64,000 nt of DNA from Microbispora sp. NBC_01189 (lineage in GTDB: Bacteria > Actinomycetota > Actinomycetes > Streptosporangiales > Streptosporangiaceae): contig NZ_CP108581.1 in NCBI RefSeq assembly GCF_036010665.1, positions 7,001,501 to 7,065,500 on the forward strand. The letters run 5' to 3'. Within the stretch, counting starts at the first letter, position 1. Each line of letters opens with the position of its first letter. The notes beneath the pieces were generated by a model. The model was not told the DNA's origin. It ran no database searches and saw nothing but the letters and a program-made list of their open reading frames with translations. Below, piece after piece: positions 52,944 to 62,169 of this stretch. The position numbers and the translations under genes are program-made.

Positions 52944-55304
52944 TCAGGCGACGGCCTGCCGGCTGACCGTCGCGGGGGTCAGCGCCAGGTCGAGGACCTC
53001 GCGGACGTCGCTCACGGCGTGGACGGTGAGGTCGGCCAGCACCTCGGCCGGCACGTCGTCCAGGTCGGGCTCGTTCCGCGCGGGGATGAGCACGGTGGTG
53101 ACCCCGGCCCGGTGAGCGGCCAGCAGCTTCTGCTTCACCCCGCCGATCGGCAGCACCCGGCCGGTCAGGGACACCTCACCGGTCATCGCCACGTCGCTGC
53201 GGACCGGGCGGCCCGACAGCAGGGAGGCGAGGGCCGTGGTCATCGTGACGCCCGCCGACGGGCCGTCCTTCGGGACCGCGCCCGCGGGCACGTGGATGTG
53301 CACCGACCGGTCCCGGAGCGACCCGACCGGCAGCTCCAGCTCCGCGCCGCGTGACCGCAGGAAGGACAGCGCGATCTGGGCCGACTCCTTCATCACGTCG
53401 CCGAGCTGTCCGGTGAGCGTGACGCCGGTCGCCCCGGTCTCCGGGTCGGCCAGCGACGCCTCGACGTAGAGGACGTCGCCGCCCGCGCCGGTCACCGCGA
53501 GGCCCGTGGCCACGCCCGGCACTGCCGTACGCTGACGGGCCTCCGGCAGGGACGACTCGGGCACGTGCCGCGGCCGGCCCAGGTGGGCGACCAGGTCGCC
53601 GGGGGCGACCGTCACCGGCAGCTCCGTCTCCCCGAGGGCGACCTTCGCCGTCACCCGGCGCAGGACGCGGGCGATCGACCGCTCCAGCGAGCGGACGCCG
53701 GCCTCGCGGGTGTACTCGCCCGCCAGGCGGCGCAGCGCGGCCTCCTCCACCGTCACGTCGGCGGTGGTGAGGCCCGCCTTCTCCAGCTGGCGCGGCAGCA
53801 GGTGGTCGCGGGCGATGGCGACCTTCTCGTCCTCGGTGTAACCGTCCAGCGTGACGAGCTCCATCCGGTCGAGCAGCGGCCCGGGCACCTGCTCCAGGAC
53901 GTTGGCCGTCGCGAGGAACAGCACGTCGCTGAGGTCGAGCTCGACCTCCAGGTAGTGGTCGCGGAAGGTGTGGTTCTGCGCCGGGTCGAGCACCTCCAGC
54001 AGCGCCGCCGTGGGATCGCCCCGGTAGTCCGCGCCGACCTTGTCGATCTCGTCGAGCAGCACGACGGGGTTCATCGAGCCCGCCTCGCGGATCGCCCGGA
54101 CGATGCGGCCCGGCAGCGCCCCGACGTACGTGCGCCGGTGTCCGCGGATCTCCGCCTCGTCGCGCACGCCGCCCAGGGCGACCCGGACGAACTTCCTGCC
54201 CATGGCGCGGGCGACCGACTCGCCGAGGGAGGTCTTGCCGACCCCGGGAGGGCCGGCCAGCGCGAGCACGGCGCCGCTGCGGCGCCCGCCGACCACGCCG
54301 AGTCCCTGGTCGGCCCGGCGCTTGCGGACCGCGAGATACTCCACGATGCGGTCCTTCACGTCGTCGAGGCCGGTGTGGTCGGCGTCGAGCACCGCGCGGG
54401 CGCCCGCGATGTCGTAGGAGTCGGTCGTGTGGACGTTCCACGGGACGTCCAGCACCGTGTCGAGCCAGGTGCGGATCCAGCCGGTCTCGGGCGACTGGTC
54501 GGAGGTCCGCTCCAGCTTGGCGACCTCCTTGAGCGCCGCCTCCCTGACCTTCTCGGGCAGGCCGGCGGCCTCGATGCGGGCCCGGTAGTCCTCCTCCTCG
54601 TCGGAGGGGTCGCCGCTCAGCTCGCCCAGCTCCTTGCGTACGGCGGCGAGCTGCTGGCGCAGCAGGAACTCGCGCTGCTGCTTCTCCATGCCCTCCTGGA
54701 CGTCCTTGCGGATGGTCTCCGCGACATCCATCTCGGCGAGGTGGTCACGGGCCCAGCCGACGAGCTTGTCGAGACGCTCCGCGGGGTCGTCTATCTCCAG
54801 CAGCAGCAGCTTCTGCTGGATGGTCAGCCAGGGGGCGTACCCCGAGCTGTCGGCGAGGACGGCGGGGTCGGTGATCTGGTTGACGGCGTCGACGACCTGC
54901 CATGCGCCCCGCTTCTGCAGGATCGTGGTGGTCAGGGCCTTGTACTCCTTGGCCAGCTCTCCGGCTCTCGGCCCGGCGGCGACCGGCTCCAGCACCGTCG
55001 CCTCGACCCACAGCGCCGCGCCGGGGCCGGTGGTGCCGGTGCCGACGCGCATGCGGTGCACGCCGCGCACGACGGCCGCGGGCTCGCCGCCCGGCAGCCG
55101 TCCGACCTGCTCCACGACGGCGCTCACCCCCACCGGGCCGTAGCGGCCGTCCACCCGGGGCACCAGCAGGACCGTGCTCTCTCCACCGGCCCTGGCGGCG
55201 TCGATGGCGGCGCGGACCTCCGAGTCCGACAGGTCGAAGGGAACGACCATGCCGGGCAGGACAACTTCGTCGTCGAGCGGGAGGACGGGAAGGACCTGGG
55301 ACAT
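52944..55304 (-). CDS. lon: ATP-dependent Lon protease
   Basis: A 786-residue LonA protease: N-terminal substrate-binding domain (VLPVLPLDDEVVLPGMVVPF), AAA+ ATPase (GPPGVGKTSLGESVA; LLDEIDKVG), and a C-terminal Ser-Lys peptidase domain (KDGPSAGVTM; GGVKQKLLAAHRAG). It degrades misfolded and regulatory proteins. ATG 55304 has GGAG five bases upstream. An HspR-type inverted repeat lies immediately upstream, matching heat-shock control of lon in streptomycetes. Confidence 0.95.
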   Translation of the reverse strand: MSQVLPVLPLDDEVVLPGMVVPFDLSDSEVRAAIDAARAGGESTVLLVPRVDGRYGPVGVSAVVEQVGRLPGGEPAAVVRGVHRMRVGTGTTGPGAALWVEATVLEPVAAGPRAGELAKEYKALTTTILQKRGAWQVVDAVNQITDPAVLADSSGYAPWLTIQQKLLLLEIDDPAERLDKLVGWARDHLAEMDVAETIRKDVQEGMEKQQREFLLRQQLAAVRKELGELSGDPSDEEEDYRARIEAAGLPEKVREAALKEVAKLERTSDQSPETGWIRTWLDTVLDVPWNVHTTDSYDIAGARAVLDADHTGLDDVKDRIVEYLAVRKRRADQGLGVVGGRRSGAVLALAGPPGVGKTSLGESVARAMGRKFVRVALGGVRDEAEIRGHRRTYVGALPGRIVRAIREAGSMNPVVLLDEIDKVGADYRGDPTAALLEVLDPAQNHTFRDHYLEVELDLSDVLFLATANVLEQVPGPLLDRMELVTLDGYTEDEKVAIARDHLLPRQLEKAGLTTADVTVEEAALRRLAGEYTREAGVRSLERSIARVLRRVTAKVALGETELPVTVAPGDLVAHLGRPRHVPESSLPEARQRTAVPGVATGLAVTGAGGDVLYVEASLADPETGATGVTLTGQLGDVMKESAQIALSFLRSRGAELELPVGSLRDRSVHIHVPAGAVPKDGPSAGVTMTTALASLLSGRPVRSDVAMTGEVSLTGRVLPIGGVKQKLLAAHRAGVTTVLIPARNEPDLDDVPAEVLADLTVHAVSDVREVLDLALTPATVSRQAVA

Positions 55305-55318
55305 CAGCACTCCAATGG

Positions 55319-55339
55319 GTTGAGTTATGCCGACTCAAC
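55319..55339. promoter_or_regulatory. HAIR-type HspR operator before lon
   Basis: GTTGAGT, seven bases, ACTCAAC: the HspR-associated inverted repeat (CTTGAGT-N7-ACTCAAG) with only the outermost base pair changed. It ends 15 bases before the lon ATG. Confidence 0.8.
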
Positions 55340-55446
55340 TAACAGGAGCCCGCCCCTGTTCCCTGTTCTGCGTCAGTTCGCTGTGAGCGATCGTAATCGT
55401 GTAATTCCTGATGCCGTGGTGGGGCCGCTCCTTCGGATGGCGCATG

Positions 55447-56922
55447 ATGACCTGCATGACATCCGGGCATATCCGACTCCGCTCGGCGACGGGCCGCTGG
55501 GTGCTGCTCACCACGGTCCTCGGGTCGTCCCTCGCGACCCTCGACGGCACCGTGGTCAACGTGGCCCTCCCCGCCCTCGGCCGCGACCTCGACGCCGGAA
55601 TGTCCGGCCTCCAGTGGACGGTGAACGGCTACACGCTCACGATGGCCGCGCTGATCCTGCTCGGCGGGTCCCTGGGCGACCGGCTCGGCCGACGCAAGAT
55701 CTTCGTCGTCGGAGTGGTGTGGTTCGCCCTGGCCTCCGCCCTCTGCGGGCTCGCGCCGAGCGCCCCCGTGCTCGTGCTCGCCCGCGCGCTACAGGGCGTC
55801 GGGGCGGCCCTGCTGATCCCCGGCAGCCTCGCGATCATCCAGGCGAGCTACGTGCCGGACGACCGGCCCCGCGCCGTCGGCGCCTGGTCGGGTCTGGGCG
55901 GCGTGGCCGCCGCCGTCGGGCCGCTGCTCGGCGGGTGGCTGGTCGAGGCGGCCGGCTGGCGGTGGGTGTTCCTGCTCAACCTGCCGCTCGCCGCCGTCGT
56001 GGTCGGCGTCGCCGCCCGGCACGTGCCCGAGACCCGGGACGCCGGGCCGCACGGCCGCTTCGACGTGCTCGGGACCTTCCTCGCCGCCCCCGCCCTGGCC
56101 GGGCTGACGTACGGCCTGATCCTGGCAGGCGACGGGCTGGTGCCGCTGGCCGCCGGGATCATCCTGTCCGTCTGCTTCGTGGTGGTGGAGATCCGGCGCT
56201 CCCCCCGGTCGCTCGTCCCCGTGGGAGTGTTCGCCTCGCGGGAGTTCACCGCGGTCAACGTCGTCACGCTGGTCATGTACGCGGCGATGGGACTGGTGTT
56301 CTTCCTGCTGGTCGTCCAGCTGCAGGTGTCGGCCGGGCTGTCTCCCATCGCCGCCGGGTCGGCGATGCTGCCGGTCACGATCCTCATGCTGCTGCTGTCG
56401 TCCCGGGCCGGCGAGCTGGCGAGGAGGATCGGCCCACGCCTCCCCATGACGGGCGGCATCCTGCTGTGCGCGGCCGGGCTGCTGCTCATGAGCCGCATCG
56501 GCCCGGGCACCTCGTACCTGACCGACGTGCTGCCCGCGGCGGCCGTGTTCGGGCTCGGGCTGTCCGCCGCCGTCGCCCCGCTCACCGCGACCGTGCTCGC
56601 CACCGCGGAGGAGCGGTACGCGGGTATCGCGAGCGGGGTCAACAACGCCCTGGCCAGGACGGGCGGCCTGCTGGCCGTCGCCGCCGTGCCGCCGCTCGTG
56701 GGGCTGACGGGCGACGCCTACGAGTCGCCCGCCGCGTTCACCCGGGGATATCACACCTCGATGCTGGTCTGCGCGGTCATGATGGCCGTCGCGGCGGTCA
56801 TCGCCTTCGCCACGATCAGGACGAACGTCCTCGCCGCGCAGGAGGCCGGGCCGCCCGCCCCCGAACGCCCGGGCGAGGCGTCGCCGCTCGGCTCCCGCCC
56901 GCCGGCGGGTTCGGGCACCTGA
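55447..56922 (+). CDS. MFS drug exporter (DHA2, 14-helix type)
   Basis: A protein of about 491 residues of the EmrB/QacA type. It contains LDGTVVNVALPALGRDL (motif D1), GDRLGRRKIFVVGV (motif A), RALQGVGAALLIPGSLAII and WRWVFLLNLPLA. It expels drugs or small metabolites by proton antiport. The start is uncertain among ATG 55444, 55447 and 55456; 55447 has GGATGG six bases upstream. It is divergent from lon. Confidence 0.9.
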   Translation: MTCMTSGHIRLRSATGRWVLLTTVLGSSLATLDGTVVNVALPALGRDLDAGMSGLQWTVNGYTLTMAALILLGGSLGDRLGRRKIFVVGVVWFALASALCGLAPSAPVLVLARALQGVGAALLIPGSLAIIQASYVPDDRPRAVGAWSGLGGVAAAVGPLLGGWLVEAAGWRWVFLLNLPLAAVVVGVAARHVPETRDAGPHGRFDVLGTFLAAPALAGLTYGLILAGDGLVPLAAGIILSVCFVVVEIRRSPRSLVPVGVFASREFTAVNVVTLVMYAAMGLVFFLLVVQLQVSAGLSPIAAGSAMLPVTILMLLLSSRAGELARRIGPRLPMTGGILLCAAGLLLMSRIGPGTSYLTDVLPAAAVFGLGLSAAVAPLTATVLATAEERYAGIASGVNNALARTGGLLAVAAVPPLVGLTGDAYESPAAFTRGYHTSMLVCAVMMAVAAVIAFATIRTNVLAAQEAGPPAPERPGEASPLGSRPPAGSGT

Positions 56923-56975
56923 CGCCGGGGTTCACGTCCACCCTCCTGCGCCCCCGGGCACGGGTGGCCGCGCGC

Positions 56976-57566
56976 TCAGCCGAGAAGCGTCTTCAGGTCC
57001 TCGCGCAGGGCGGCGGCGTCGCGGAAGTGGACGGCGGCGAGCCCGGCCCGCTCGGCCGCCGCGACGTTCTCCAGCCGGTCGTCCACGAAGACGAGGTCGC
57101 CGGGAGCGACCCCGAGCCAGGCCACGGTCTCGTGGAAGATCTCCGCCTCCGGCTTCACCAGGCCCATCCGGCCGCTGTAGAAGCGCGGGCCGATCGGCCG
57201 CATGAACGGCAGGGTGTCGATGCCCTCGGCGACACAGACCGGCATGTTGGACAGCAGCGCCATCGGCACCCCGACCTTGGCCAGCTCGTCGACGATCGCC
57301 ACCGTCTCCTCGTTGGGCCGCGACCAGCTCGCCACGTCGATGGCGACGACCTCGTCGAGGCCCGCGCCGTCCATCGGCCTGCCGTACACGTGGGACCAGT
57401 ACGCGGCCGGGTCGAGCGAGCCGCGGTCGAAGTCGAGCCGCACCTCCCAGTAGCGGTCCTCGAACCCGGGCTCGGCCCCCGTGACGTACGAGGCCAGGCG
57501 GGCGACGTCCTCGGGAGCCTGGGGCAGCGAGACGACGTTGCCGTAGTCGAAAAGCACAGTCTTCAT
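56976..57566 (-). CDS. HAD-superfamily phosphatase
   Basis: A 196-residue HAD-IA hydrolase. The nucleophile motif is VLFDYGNVV, motif II is LLSNMP, the Lys is in LVKPEAEIF and the acidic motif IV is FVDDRLENV. It likely dephosphorylates a small metabolite; the substrate is unknown. ATG start; a separate minus-strand gene follows upstream. Confidence 0.85.
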   Translation of the reverse strand: MKTVLFDYGNVVSLPQAPEDVARLASYVTGAEPGFEDRYWEVRLDFDRGSLDPAAYWSHVYGRPMDGAGLDEVVAIDVASWSRPNEETVAIVDELAKVGVPMALLSNMPVCVAEGIDTLPFMRPIGPRFYSGRMGLVKPEAEIFHETVAWLGVAPGDLVFVDDRLENVAAAERAGLAAVHFRDAAALREDLKTLLG

Positions 57567-57596
57567 GGTCGTACGACCATATCGTGTGTGCGTGTC

Positions 57597-58430
57597 TCAG
57601 GTCACGAAGGGCTTCAGATACTCGTTGGCGCCCCCGCAGCGCAGGTAGTTGCGCACGGTGTGGAAGTCGAGCCAGTCGATGTCACAGGAGACGTCCCGCT
57701 CGACGCCGTCGAAGCACGACGCCAGCGCGGCCGGGATGGCGGCGATGTCGTCCTTGTCGGCGATGTTGATCCAGCGGCGCACGCCCGGCGGGCGCGCTCC
57801 CCGGCCCCGGACCGGCACTGGCGCGAGCCTCTCGAACACGACGCGGCGCATGCCGAGCGGGCTGCCCAGCGTGACCAGCAGGTCGACGGACAGGTCGGGA
57901 TGTGCCCACAGGGCCTCGTACGTCACGACACTGCCGAGGGAGTGCGCGACGACCGCCCTGGGGCGGCGCCGGCGGATGACGTCGGCCACGGTGTCGCGGG
58001 CCCGTACGCGCGGGGAGCCGCCGCCGAGGTAGGTGGCCACCTCCGGGCAGAAGTCCTGCGCGAAGCGCACCGCCGCGGGGCCCAGCCTCGCCAGCAGCCA
58101 CTCGGCGAGCAGGTGCGCGACACCGGTCAGCGACTCCCCCGCCGCGTCCCGGAACGGGCCGCGGAGCTGGGCGGCCCAGTCGGCGAGGACCAGCTTCGAC
58201 GGAGTCGCCATCTGCCGGACCGGCCGGGGCGGGCCGCTGTGGAGATGATGGGCGTAGTAGGCGATCTCGGTGAAGTAGTCACCCGCGCCGCCCGCCCGTC
58301 CGCCCAGCCCCTGGTGCAGGTAGGCGTTCCACTTGGCCCGGACGGCCGCGGCGGCGCCGTCCGCCGATCCGCCGGCGTCCTCGTAGTAGTGGTACTTGCC
58401 GATGCCGTGCACGCCGACGATCGAGGTCAT
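57597..58430 (-). CDS. Alpha/beta-hydrolase-fold protein
   Basis: A 277-residue protein starting TSIVGVHGIGKYHYY, with a nucleophile elbow AHSLGS (a variant of GxSxG with Ala first). A catalytic Asp/His is plausible in DWLDFHTVRNY. It resembles serine esterases or lipases that act intracellularly. ATG 58430 is preceded by a G-rich ribosome site. No pathway context. Confidence 0.75.
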   Translation of the reverse strand: MTSIVGVHGIGKYHYYEDAGGSADGAAAAVRAKWNAYLHQGLGGRAGGAGDYFTEIAYYAHHLHSGPPRPVRQMATPSKLVLADWAAQLRGPFRDAAGESLTGVAHLLAEWLLARLGPAAVRFAQDFCPEVATYLGGGSPRVRARDTVADVIRRRRPRAVVAHSLGSVVTYEALWAHPDLSVDLLVTLGSPLGMRRVVFERLAPVPVRGRGARPPGVRRWINIADKDDIAAIPAALASCFDGVERDVSCDIDWLDFHTVRNYLRCGGANEYLKPFVT

Positions 58431-58634
58431 GCTCCCGCCCCACCATGTCGCCCGTTTTCCGGAACCCACCGGTTTCCGGAGGTCACTGTGCACGACGTGC
58501 TGGACCGCGACAACCGTAAGCCGCGTTTACGGTGGTAAATGACGCGCGCCGGTGGTATCTACGCGGATAAGTTGTTCGTCCTGTCCGTTTGTTTCGCCCG
58601 TTCGTCCCGTCCGTTCGACCGTAGAGGAATCGTC

Positions 58635-59057
58635 ATGCCAGGCCCGTTGCCCGTCCGCGGCTCGATCGTCGTGCCCGAGGCCGAGTTGACCTGGCGTTTC
58701 TCCCGTTCGTCGGGCCCGGGCGGCCAAGGCGTCAACACCACCGACAGCCGGGTCGAGCTCGGCTTCGACGTCGCGCGCACGACCGCCTTCGGTCCGGCGC
58801 TCCGGGCCCGGGCGCTCGAACGCCTCGCCGTCCGGCTGGTGGACGGCGTGATCACGGTGACGGCCTCGGAGCACCGATCGCAGTTGCGCAACCGCGAGGC
58901 GGCGCTGGAACGGCTGGCGGCCCTGCTCCGCGACGCTATCGCGCCGCCGCCCAAACGGCGCCGTTCCACAAAGCCCTCCAAGGGCTCGGTCGAGCGCCGC
59001 CTGGCGGCCAAGAAGCACCGCTCCGACCTCAAGCGCCTGCGCCGTACGGAGGACTGA
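58635..59057 (+). CDS. arfB: ArfB-like peptidyl-tRNA hydrolase (release-factor fold)
   Basis: A 140-residue protein with the release-factor GGQ loop (SGPGGQGVNTTDSRVEL, Gly29-Gly30-Gln31) and a basic C-terminal tail (KRRRSTKPSKGSVERRLAAKK) that enters the mRNA channel of stalled ribosomes. It rescues ribosomes without a stop codon. ATG 58635 has GAGGAA upstream; the in-frame extension is not family-like. Confidence 0.92.
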   Translation: MPGPLPVRGSIVVPEAELTWRFSRSSGPGGQGVNTTDSRVELGFDVARTTAFGPALRARALERLAVRLVDGVITVTASEHRSQLRNREAALERLAALLRDAIAPPPKRRRSTKPSKGSVERRLAAKKHRSDLKRLRRTED

Positions 59058-59162
59058 GCCGCTCGGCCGGCAGACCCCCGTCACGTCGCTGTGCCCACCC
59101 TCGACCCACTCGCGCTCGCCGCTCGCGACGCGCAGGCCGCCGGTGAGGCGGCGGCGCGGCGC

Positions 59163-59405
59163 TCACCCCTCCTCCAGCAGGTGGGCGTCGGCGGCCGTGA
59201 GCGTCAGGCCGTAGACCTCCCTGAGCTGCCCGATCTTCGTGAGGGTCTCCGGCCCGAACGGCGCCTTGCCCTCGAAGGCGTGCAGGACGATCCCCTCAAC
59301 GAGGTCGCCGAGGGAGATGTCCAGGTATTCGGCCAGGCCCTTGAGCACCTTCAGCGTGTTGCGCTCGACGCGGAGGCCGGTCTGGGTTCGCTCTACTGTT
59401 ACCAT
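59163..59405 (-). CDS. Hypothetical small protein, possible ribbon-helix-helix
   Basis: An 80-residue protein of unknown function (VERNTLKVLKGLAEYLDISLGDLVEGIVLHAFEGK, then a helical tail). The N-terminal strand-helix-helix pattern could be a ribbon-helix-helix DNA-binding fold. The ATG lies inside the palindrome GTTACCATGGTAAC with no ribosome site, so it may be translated from a leaderless mRNA and be autoregulated. It lies 17 bp after the DinB-like gene. Confidence 0.6.
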   Translation of the reverse strand: MVTVERTQTGLRVERNTLKVLKGLAEYLDISLGDLVEGIVLHAFEGKAPFGPETLTKIGQLREVYGLTLTAADAHLLEEG

Positions 59406-59420
59406 GGTAACAAGTTACCA
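59398..59420. promoter_or_regulatory. Palindrome GTTACCATGGTAAC plus a third half-site
   Basis: A perfect 14-bp palindrome centred on the start codon of the small gene, followed two bases later by another GTTACCA. The arrangement of three half-sites looks like a repressor operator. Confidence 0.6.
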
Positions 59421-59422
59421 TG

Positions 59423-60058
59423 CTAGACCCTACGATCCTCCATCTCCCAGATGTGGTCGGCCACGTGCCAGACGATCCGGCGGGCGGCGTAGCGGGCCGG
59501 CCATCCGCCCTCGGCGAGCGGCCCGCCGTCCGACGGCCGCGACAGGACGCGGGCGATGTCCTCGCGCAGGGCGGCCAGGCCGGCCGTGTCCTTGAACGGC
59601 CTGTGCCGCACGCCGATCTTCCTGGCGTAGGACCGCTCGGCCTCGACGACGTGGGAGACCATCTTGTCCCGGTCCCTGCCGCCGCCCCTCGGGCCCTTGC
59701 GCAGCTCCTCGGGGGACGCCGCGGCCACGCCGGCGAAGACGTCCCACGCCGCCCGGGCGAGGGCGACCGTACGGGCGGCCTCCGGCGCGCCCACCGGCTC
59801 CCGGTCGAGGCCGGGGATCGCGGCGATCGCGCCGAAGTCCGTGTTGCGGTCGCCCGTGACCCGCTCGACGACCTCGGGGTCCCCCGGGGCGAACTCCAGC
59901 CCGGCCCGCCCGGCGATCACGCGGTAGCGCGGCGTGTAGTCCAGGAGGGCCTCGATCGCGGCCTCCTCGGTCCTGCCGATGCGGCACCAGCCCGGCCAGT
60001 CGGCCGAGCAGGCGAAGACCCTCTTAGGCCCGATCTCCAGATAGACGCGGTGGTTCAT
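59423..60058 (-). CDS. DinB-like protein with a HicB-like N-terminus
   Basis: A 211-residue protein. The first ~55 residues (VYLEIGPKRVFACSADWPGWCRIGRTEEAAIEALLDY) resemble a HicB-type antitoxin fold. The remainder is a four-helix DinB-like domain (HVVEAERSYARKIG; RRIVWHVADHIWEMEDR). DinB-like proteins often bind metal and act in thiol-dependent transfers. Function unknown. ATG start. Confidence 0.75.
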   Translation of the reverse strand: MNHRVYLEIGPKRVFACSADWPGWCRIGRTEEAAIEALLDYTPRYRVIAGRAGLEFAPGDPEVVERVTGDRNTDFGAIAAIPGLDREPVGAPEAARTVALARAAWDVFAGVAAASPEELRKGPRGGGRDRDKMVSHVVEAERSYARKIGVRHRPFKDTAGLAALREDIARVLSRPSDGGPLAEGGWPARYAARRIVWHVADHIWEMEDRRV

Positions 60059-60110
60059 GGGGCCAGCATGGCAGCGGTACCTGCCAGCCCCTGTCAGGTT
60101 CCCCGCCGGC

Positions 60111-60890
60111 TCAGACGAGGTCGATGAGGTCGGCCACGGAGTTGACCACCTGGGTGGGCCGGAAGGGGTACCGGTCGATCTGGTCCTTCTGGATGACGCC
60201 GGTGAGCACCAGGATCGTGTTCAGGCCCGCCTCGATGCCGCAGACCACGTCGGTGTCCATGCGGTCGCCGATCATCGCGGTGCTCTCGCTGTGCGCGTCG
60301 ATCTGGTTGAGCGCGCTGCGCATCATCATCGGGTTCGGCTTGCCGACGAAGTACGGCTCGACCCCGGTCGCCTTGGTGATCATGGCGGCGACCGCGCCGC
60401 AGGCCGGCAGCGAGCCCTCGGTCGACGGGCCGACGGGGTCGGGGTTGGTAGCGATGAACCGGGCGCCGTTGTCGATCAGCCGGATCGCCCGGGTTATCGA
60501 GGTGAAGCTGTAGGTGCGGGTCTCCCCCAGCACCACGTAGTCGGGGTCGAGGTCGGTCAGCACGTAGCCGACCTCGTGCAGGGCCGTGGTCAGCCCCGCC
60601 TCGCCGATGACGTACGCCGAGCCCTCGGGCCGCTGGTCGGCCAGGAACTTGGCGGTGGCCAGCGCGGAGGTCCAGATCGATTCGGCGGGCACGTCCAGCC
60701 CCGCCGCGCGCAGCCGCACGGACAGGTCGCGGGCGGTGTAGATCGAGTTGTTGGTGAGGACGAGGAACCTCTTCCCCGACTCCTTCAGCCGCCTGATGAA
60801 CTCGTCGGCGCCCGGCACCGGCTGGCCCTCGTGGACCAGTACGCCATCCATATCAGACAACCACGACTCAATGGGCTTTCGCTCGCTCAT
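60111..60890 (-). CDS. HAD-IIA sugar phosphatase (NagD-like)
   Basis: A 259-residue HAD hydrolase: [10 protein letters not shown] (nucleophile Asp), FLVLTNNS, the Lys in [10 protein letters not shown] and [17 protein letters not shown]. This order (cap type C2) is typical for NagD/PGP-like phosphatases acting on sugar phosphates or nucleotides. ATG 60890 starts [10 protein letters not shown]. The same first words (ATGAGCGAGCGAAA) recur on the other strand at 60981. Confidence 0.88.
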   Translation of the reverse strand: MSERKPIESWLSDMDGVLVHEGQPVPGADEFIRRLKESGKRFLVLTNNSIYTARDLSVRLRAAGLDVPAESIWTSALATAKFLADQRPEGSAYVIGEAGLTTALHEVGYVLTDLDPDYVVLGETRTYSFTSITRAIRLIDNGARFIATNPDPVGPSTEGSLPACGAVAAMITKATGVEPYFVGKPNPMMMRSALNQIDAHSESTAMIGDRMDTDVVCGIEAGLNTILVLTGVIQKDQIDRYPFRPTQVVNSVADLIDLV

Positions 60891-60980
60891 GCGTCCAAGC
60901 ATGGCAGGTGGCGGGGCACCGAAGCACATTTCGCCCGGGCACCGGGAAATATCCGGATGCGACCTCAGGTTGGGGCGAAC

Positions 60981-61094
60981 ATGAGCGAGCGAAACAGGCA
61001 GGACAGCACGCACGGCCCGACCGGCCCACGCGATCCCGGCCCACGCGATCCCGGCCCGCGCGATCCCGGCCCGCGCGGCGAGGGGGTGGCATGA
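60981..61094 (+). CDS. 37-residue GPRDP-repeat micro-ORF coupled to an oxidoreductase
   Basis: A short ORF starting [15 protein letters not shown], then repeats of GPRDP (four units counting the last, degenerate one) and ending GEGVA. Its stop overlaps the start of the following oxidoreductase (ATGA). The repeats come from 15-bp DNA units. It has only a weak ribosome site (GGGGCGA). It may be a translational leader; a protein product is unproven. Confidence 0.4.
   Translation: MSERNRQDSTHGPTGPRDPGPRDPGPRDPGPRGEGVA
61021..61077 (+). repeat. Four 15-bp tandem repeats (ccggcccRcgcgatc)
   Basis: Three full units and a partial fourth, directly upstream of the oxidoreductase start. They encode the GPRDP repeats of the micro-ORF. 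Confidence 0.85.
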
Positions 61095-62152
61095 GCGGCG
61101 GGGACGAGATCCGCGGCGTGCCGCGCGGGACGGCGGGAGTGCCGCTGTCGATCCTGGAGCTCGCGACCGTCGGCGAGGGCCAGACGGCCGCCGAGTCGCT
61201 GCGCGACGCCACCGAGCTGGCCCGGCGGGCCGAAGAGTGGGGGTATCACCGCATCTGGGTCGCCGAGCACCACGGCATGCCGGGGGTGGCGAGCTCCTCC
61301 CCGGCCGTGCTCATCGCGCATCTCGCGGCGGCCACCCGGACGATCCGGATCGGGTCGGGCGGCGTGATGCTCCCCAACCACGCCCCGCTGGTGATCGCCG
61401 AGCAGTTCGGCACGCTGCACGCGCTGCACCCCGGCCGCGTCGACCTCGGCCTCGGCCGCGCCCCGGGCACCGACATGGCGACGGCGAACGCGCTGCGCCG
61501 CTCCGCCGAGGTGGACCCCGACGACTTCCCCCGGCAGGTGGCCGAGCTGACCGGGTTCCTCGACGGCTCCTTCCCGCCCGGTCACCCGTACGAGAAGATC
61601 AGGGCCGTGCCGGGCGGACCCGACGCGGCGACCACGGGCCGGCCGCCGATCTGGCTGCTCGGATCCAGCGGGTTCAGCGCCAGGCTGGCCGGGCTGCTGG
61701 GGCTGCCGTTCGCCTTCGCCCACCACTTCAGCGCCGCCAACACCGAGCCCGCGCTCGACCTCTACCGCTCCTCCTTCCGCCCCTCCGAGGTGCTCGACCG
61801 CCCGTACGCGCTGATCGGGGTGGCGGCGGTCGCCGCCGACACCGAGGAGGAGGCGCTGCGGCAGGTCATGCCGGGCGCGCTGTCGTGGCTGCGGATGCGC
61901 CACGGCTGGCCCGGCCGGATGCCGACCCCCGAAGAGGCGCTGGCCTATCCGTACACCCCGATCGAGCGGGAGTTCGTCCGCGACCGGCTGTCGGCCGTCG
62001 TGCACGGCGACGCCGGGACCGTGCGGGCCGGGCTGGAGGAGCTGCGCAAGCGCACCGGGGCCGACGAGCTGATGATCACCACGATGGTCCACGGCGCCCC
62101 GGCACGGCTGCGCTCCCACGAGCTCGTCGCCCGCGCGTACGGCATGATCTAG
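61091..62152 (+). CDS. Luciferase-like (LLM) flavin-dependent oxidoreductase
   Basis: A 353-residue enzyme of the bacterial-luciferase superfamily, group with [14 protein letters not shown] and the [24 protein letters not shown] signature (alkanal monooxygenase-like, YhbW type). The cofactor could be FMN or F420. I chose ATG 61091 because it overlaps the micro-ORF stop and has GAGGGGG upstream. Substrate unknown. It is convergent with the next oxidoreductase gene, 17 bp apart. Confidence 0.88.
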   Translation: MSGGDEIRGVPRGTAGVPLSILELATVGEGQTAAESLRDATELARRAEEWGYHRIWVAEHHGMPGVASSSPAVLIAHLAAATRTIRIGSGGVMLPNHAPLVIAEQFGTLHALHPGRVDLGLGRAPGTDMATANALRRSAEVDPDDFPRQVAELTGFLDGSFPPGHPYEKIRAVPGGPDAATTGRPPIWLLGSSGFSARLAGLLGLPFAFAHHFSAANTEPALDLYRSSFRPSEVLDRPYALIGVAAVAADTEEEALRQVMPGALSWLRMRHGWPGRMPTPEEALAYPYTPIEREFVRDRLSAVVHGDAGTVRAGLEELRKRTGADELMITTMVHGAPARLRSHELVARAYGMI

Positions 62153-62169
62153 CGTCGCGGCCGCGCCCG

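Noticed and set aside
53565-58538. 1657-codon plus-strand frame over lon, the MFS gene and the HAD gene
   Set aside because: It crosses three real genes in both orientations and has no family resemblance.
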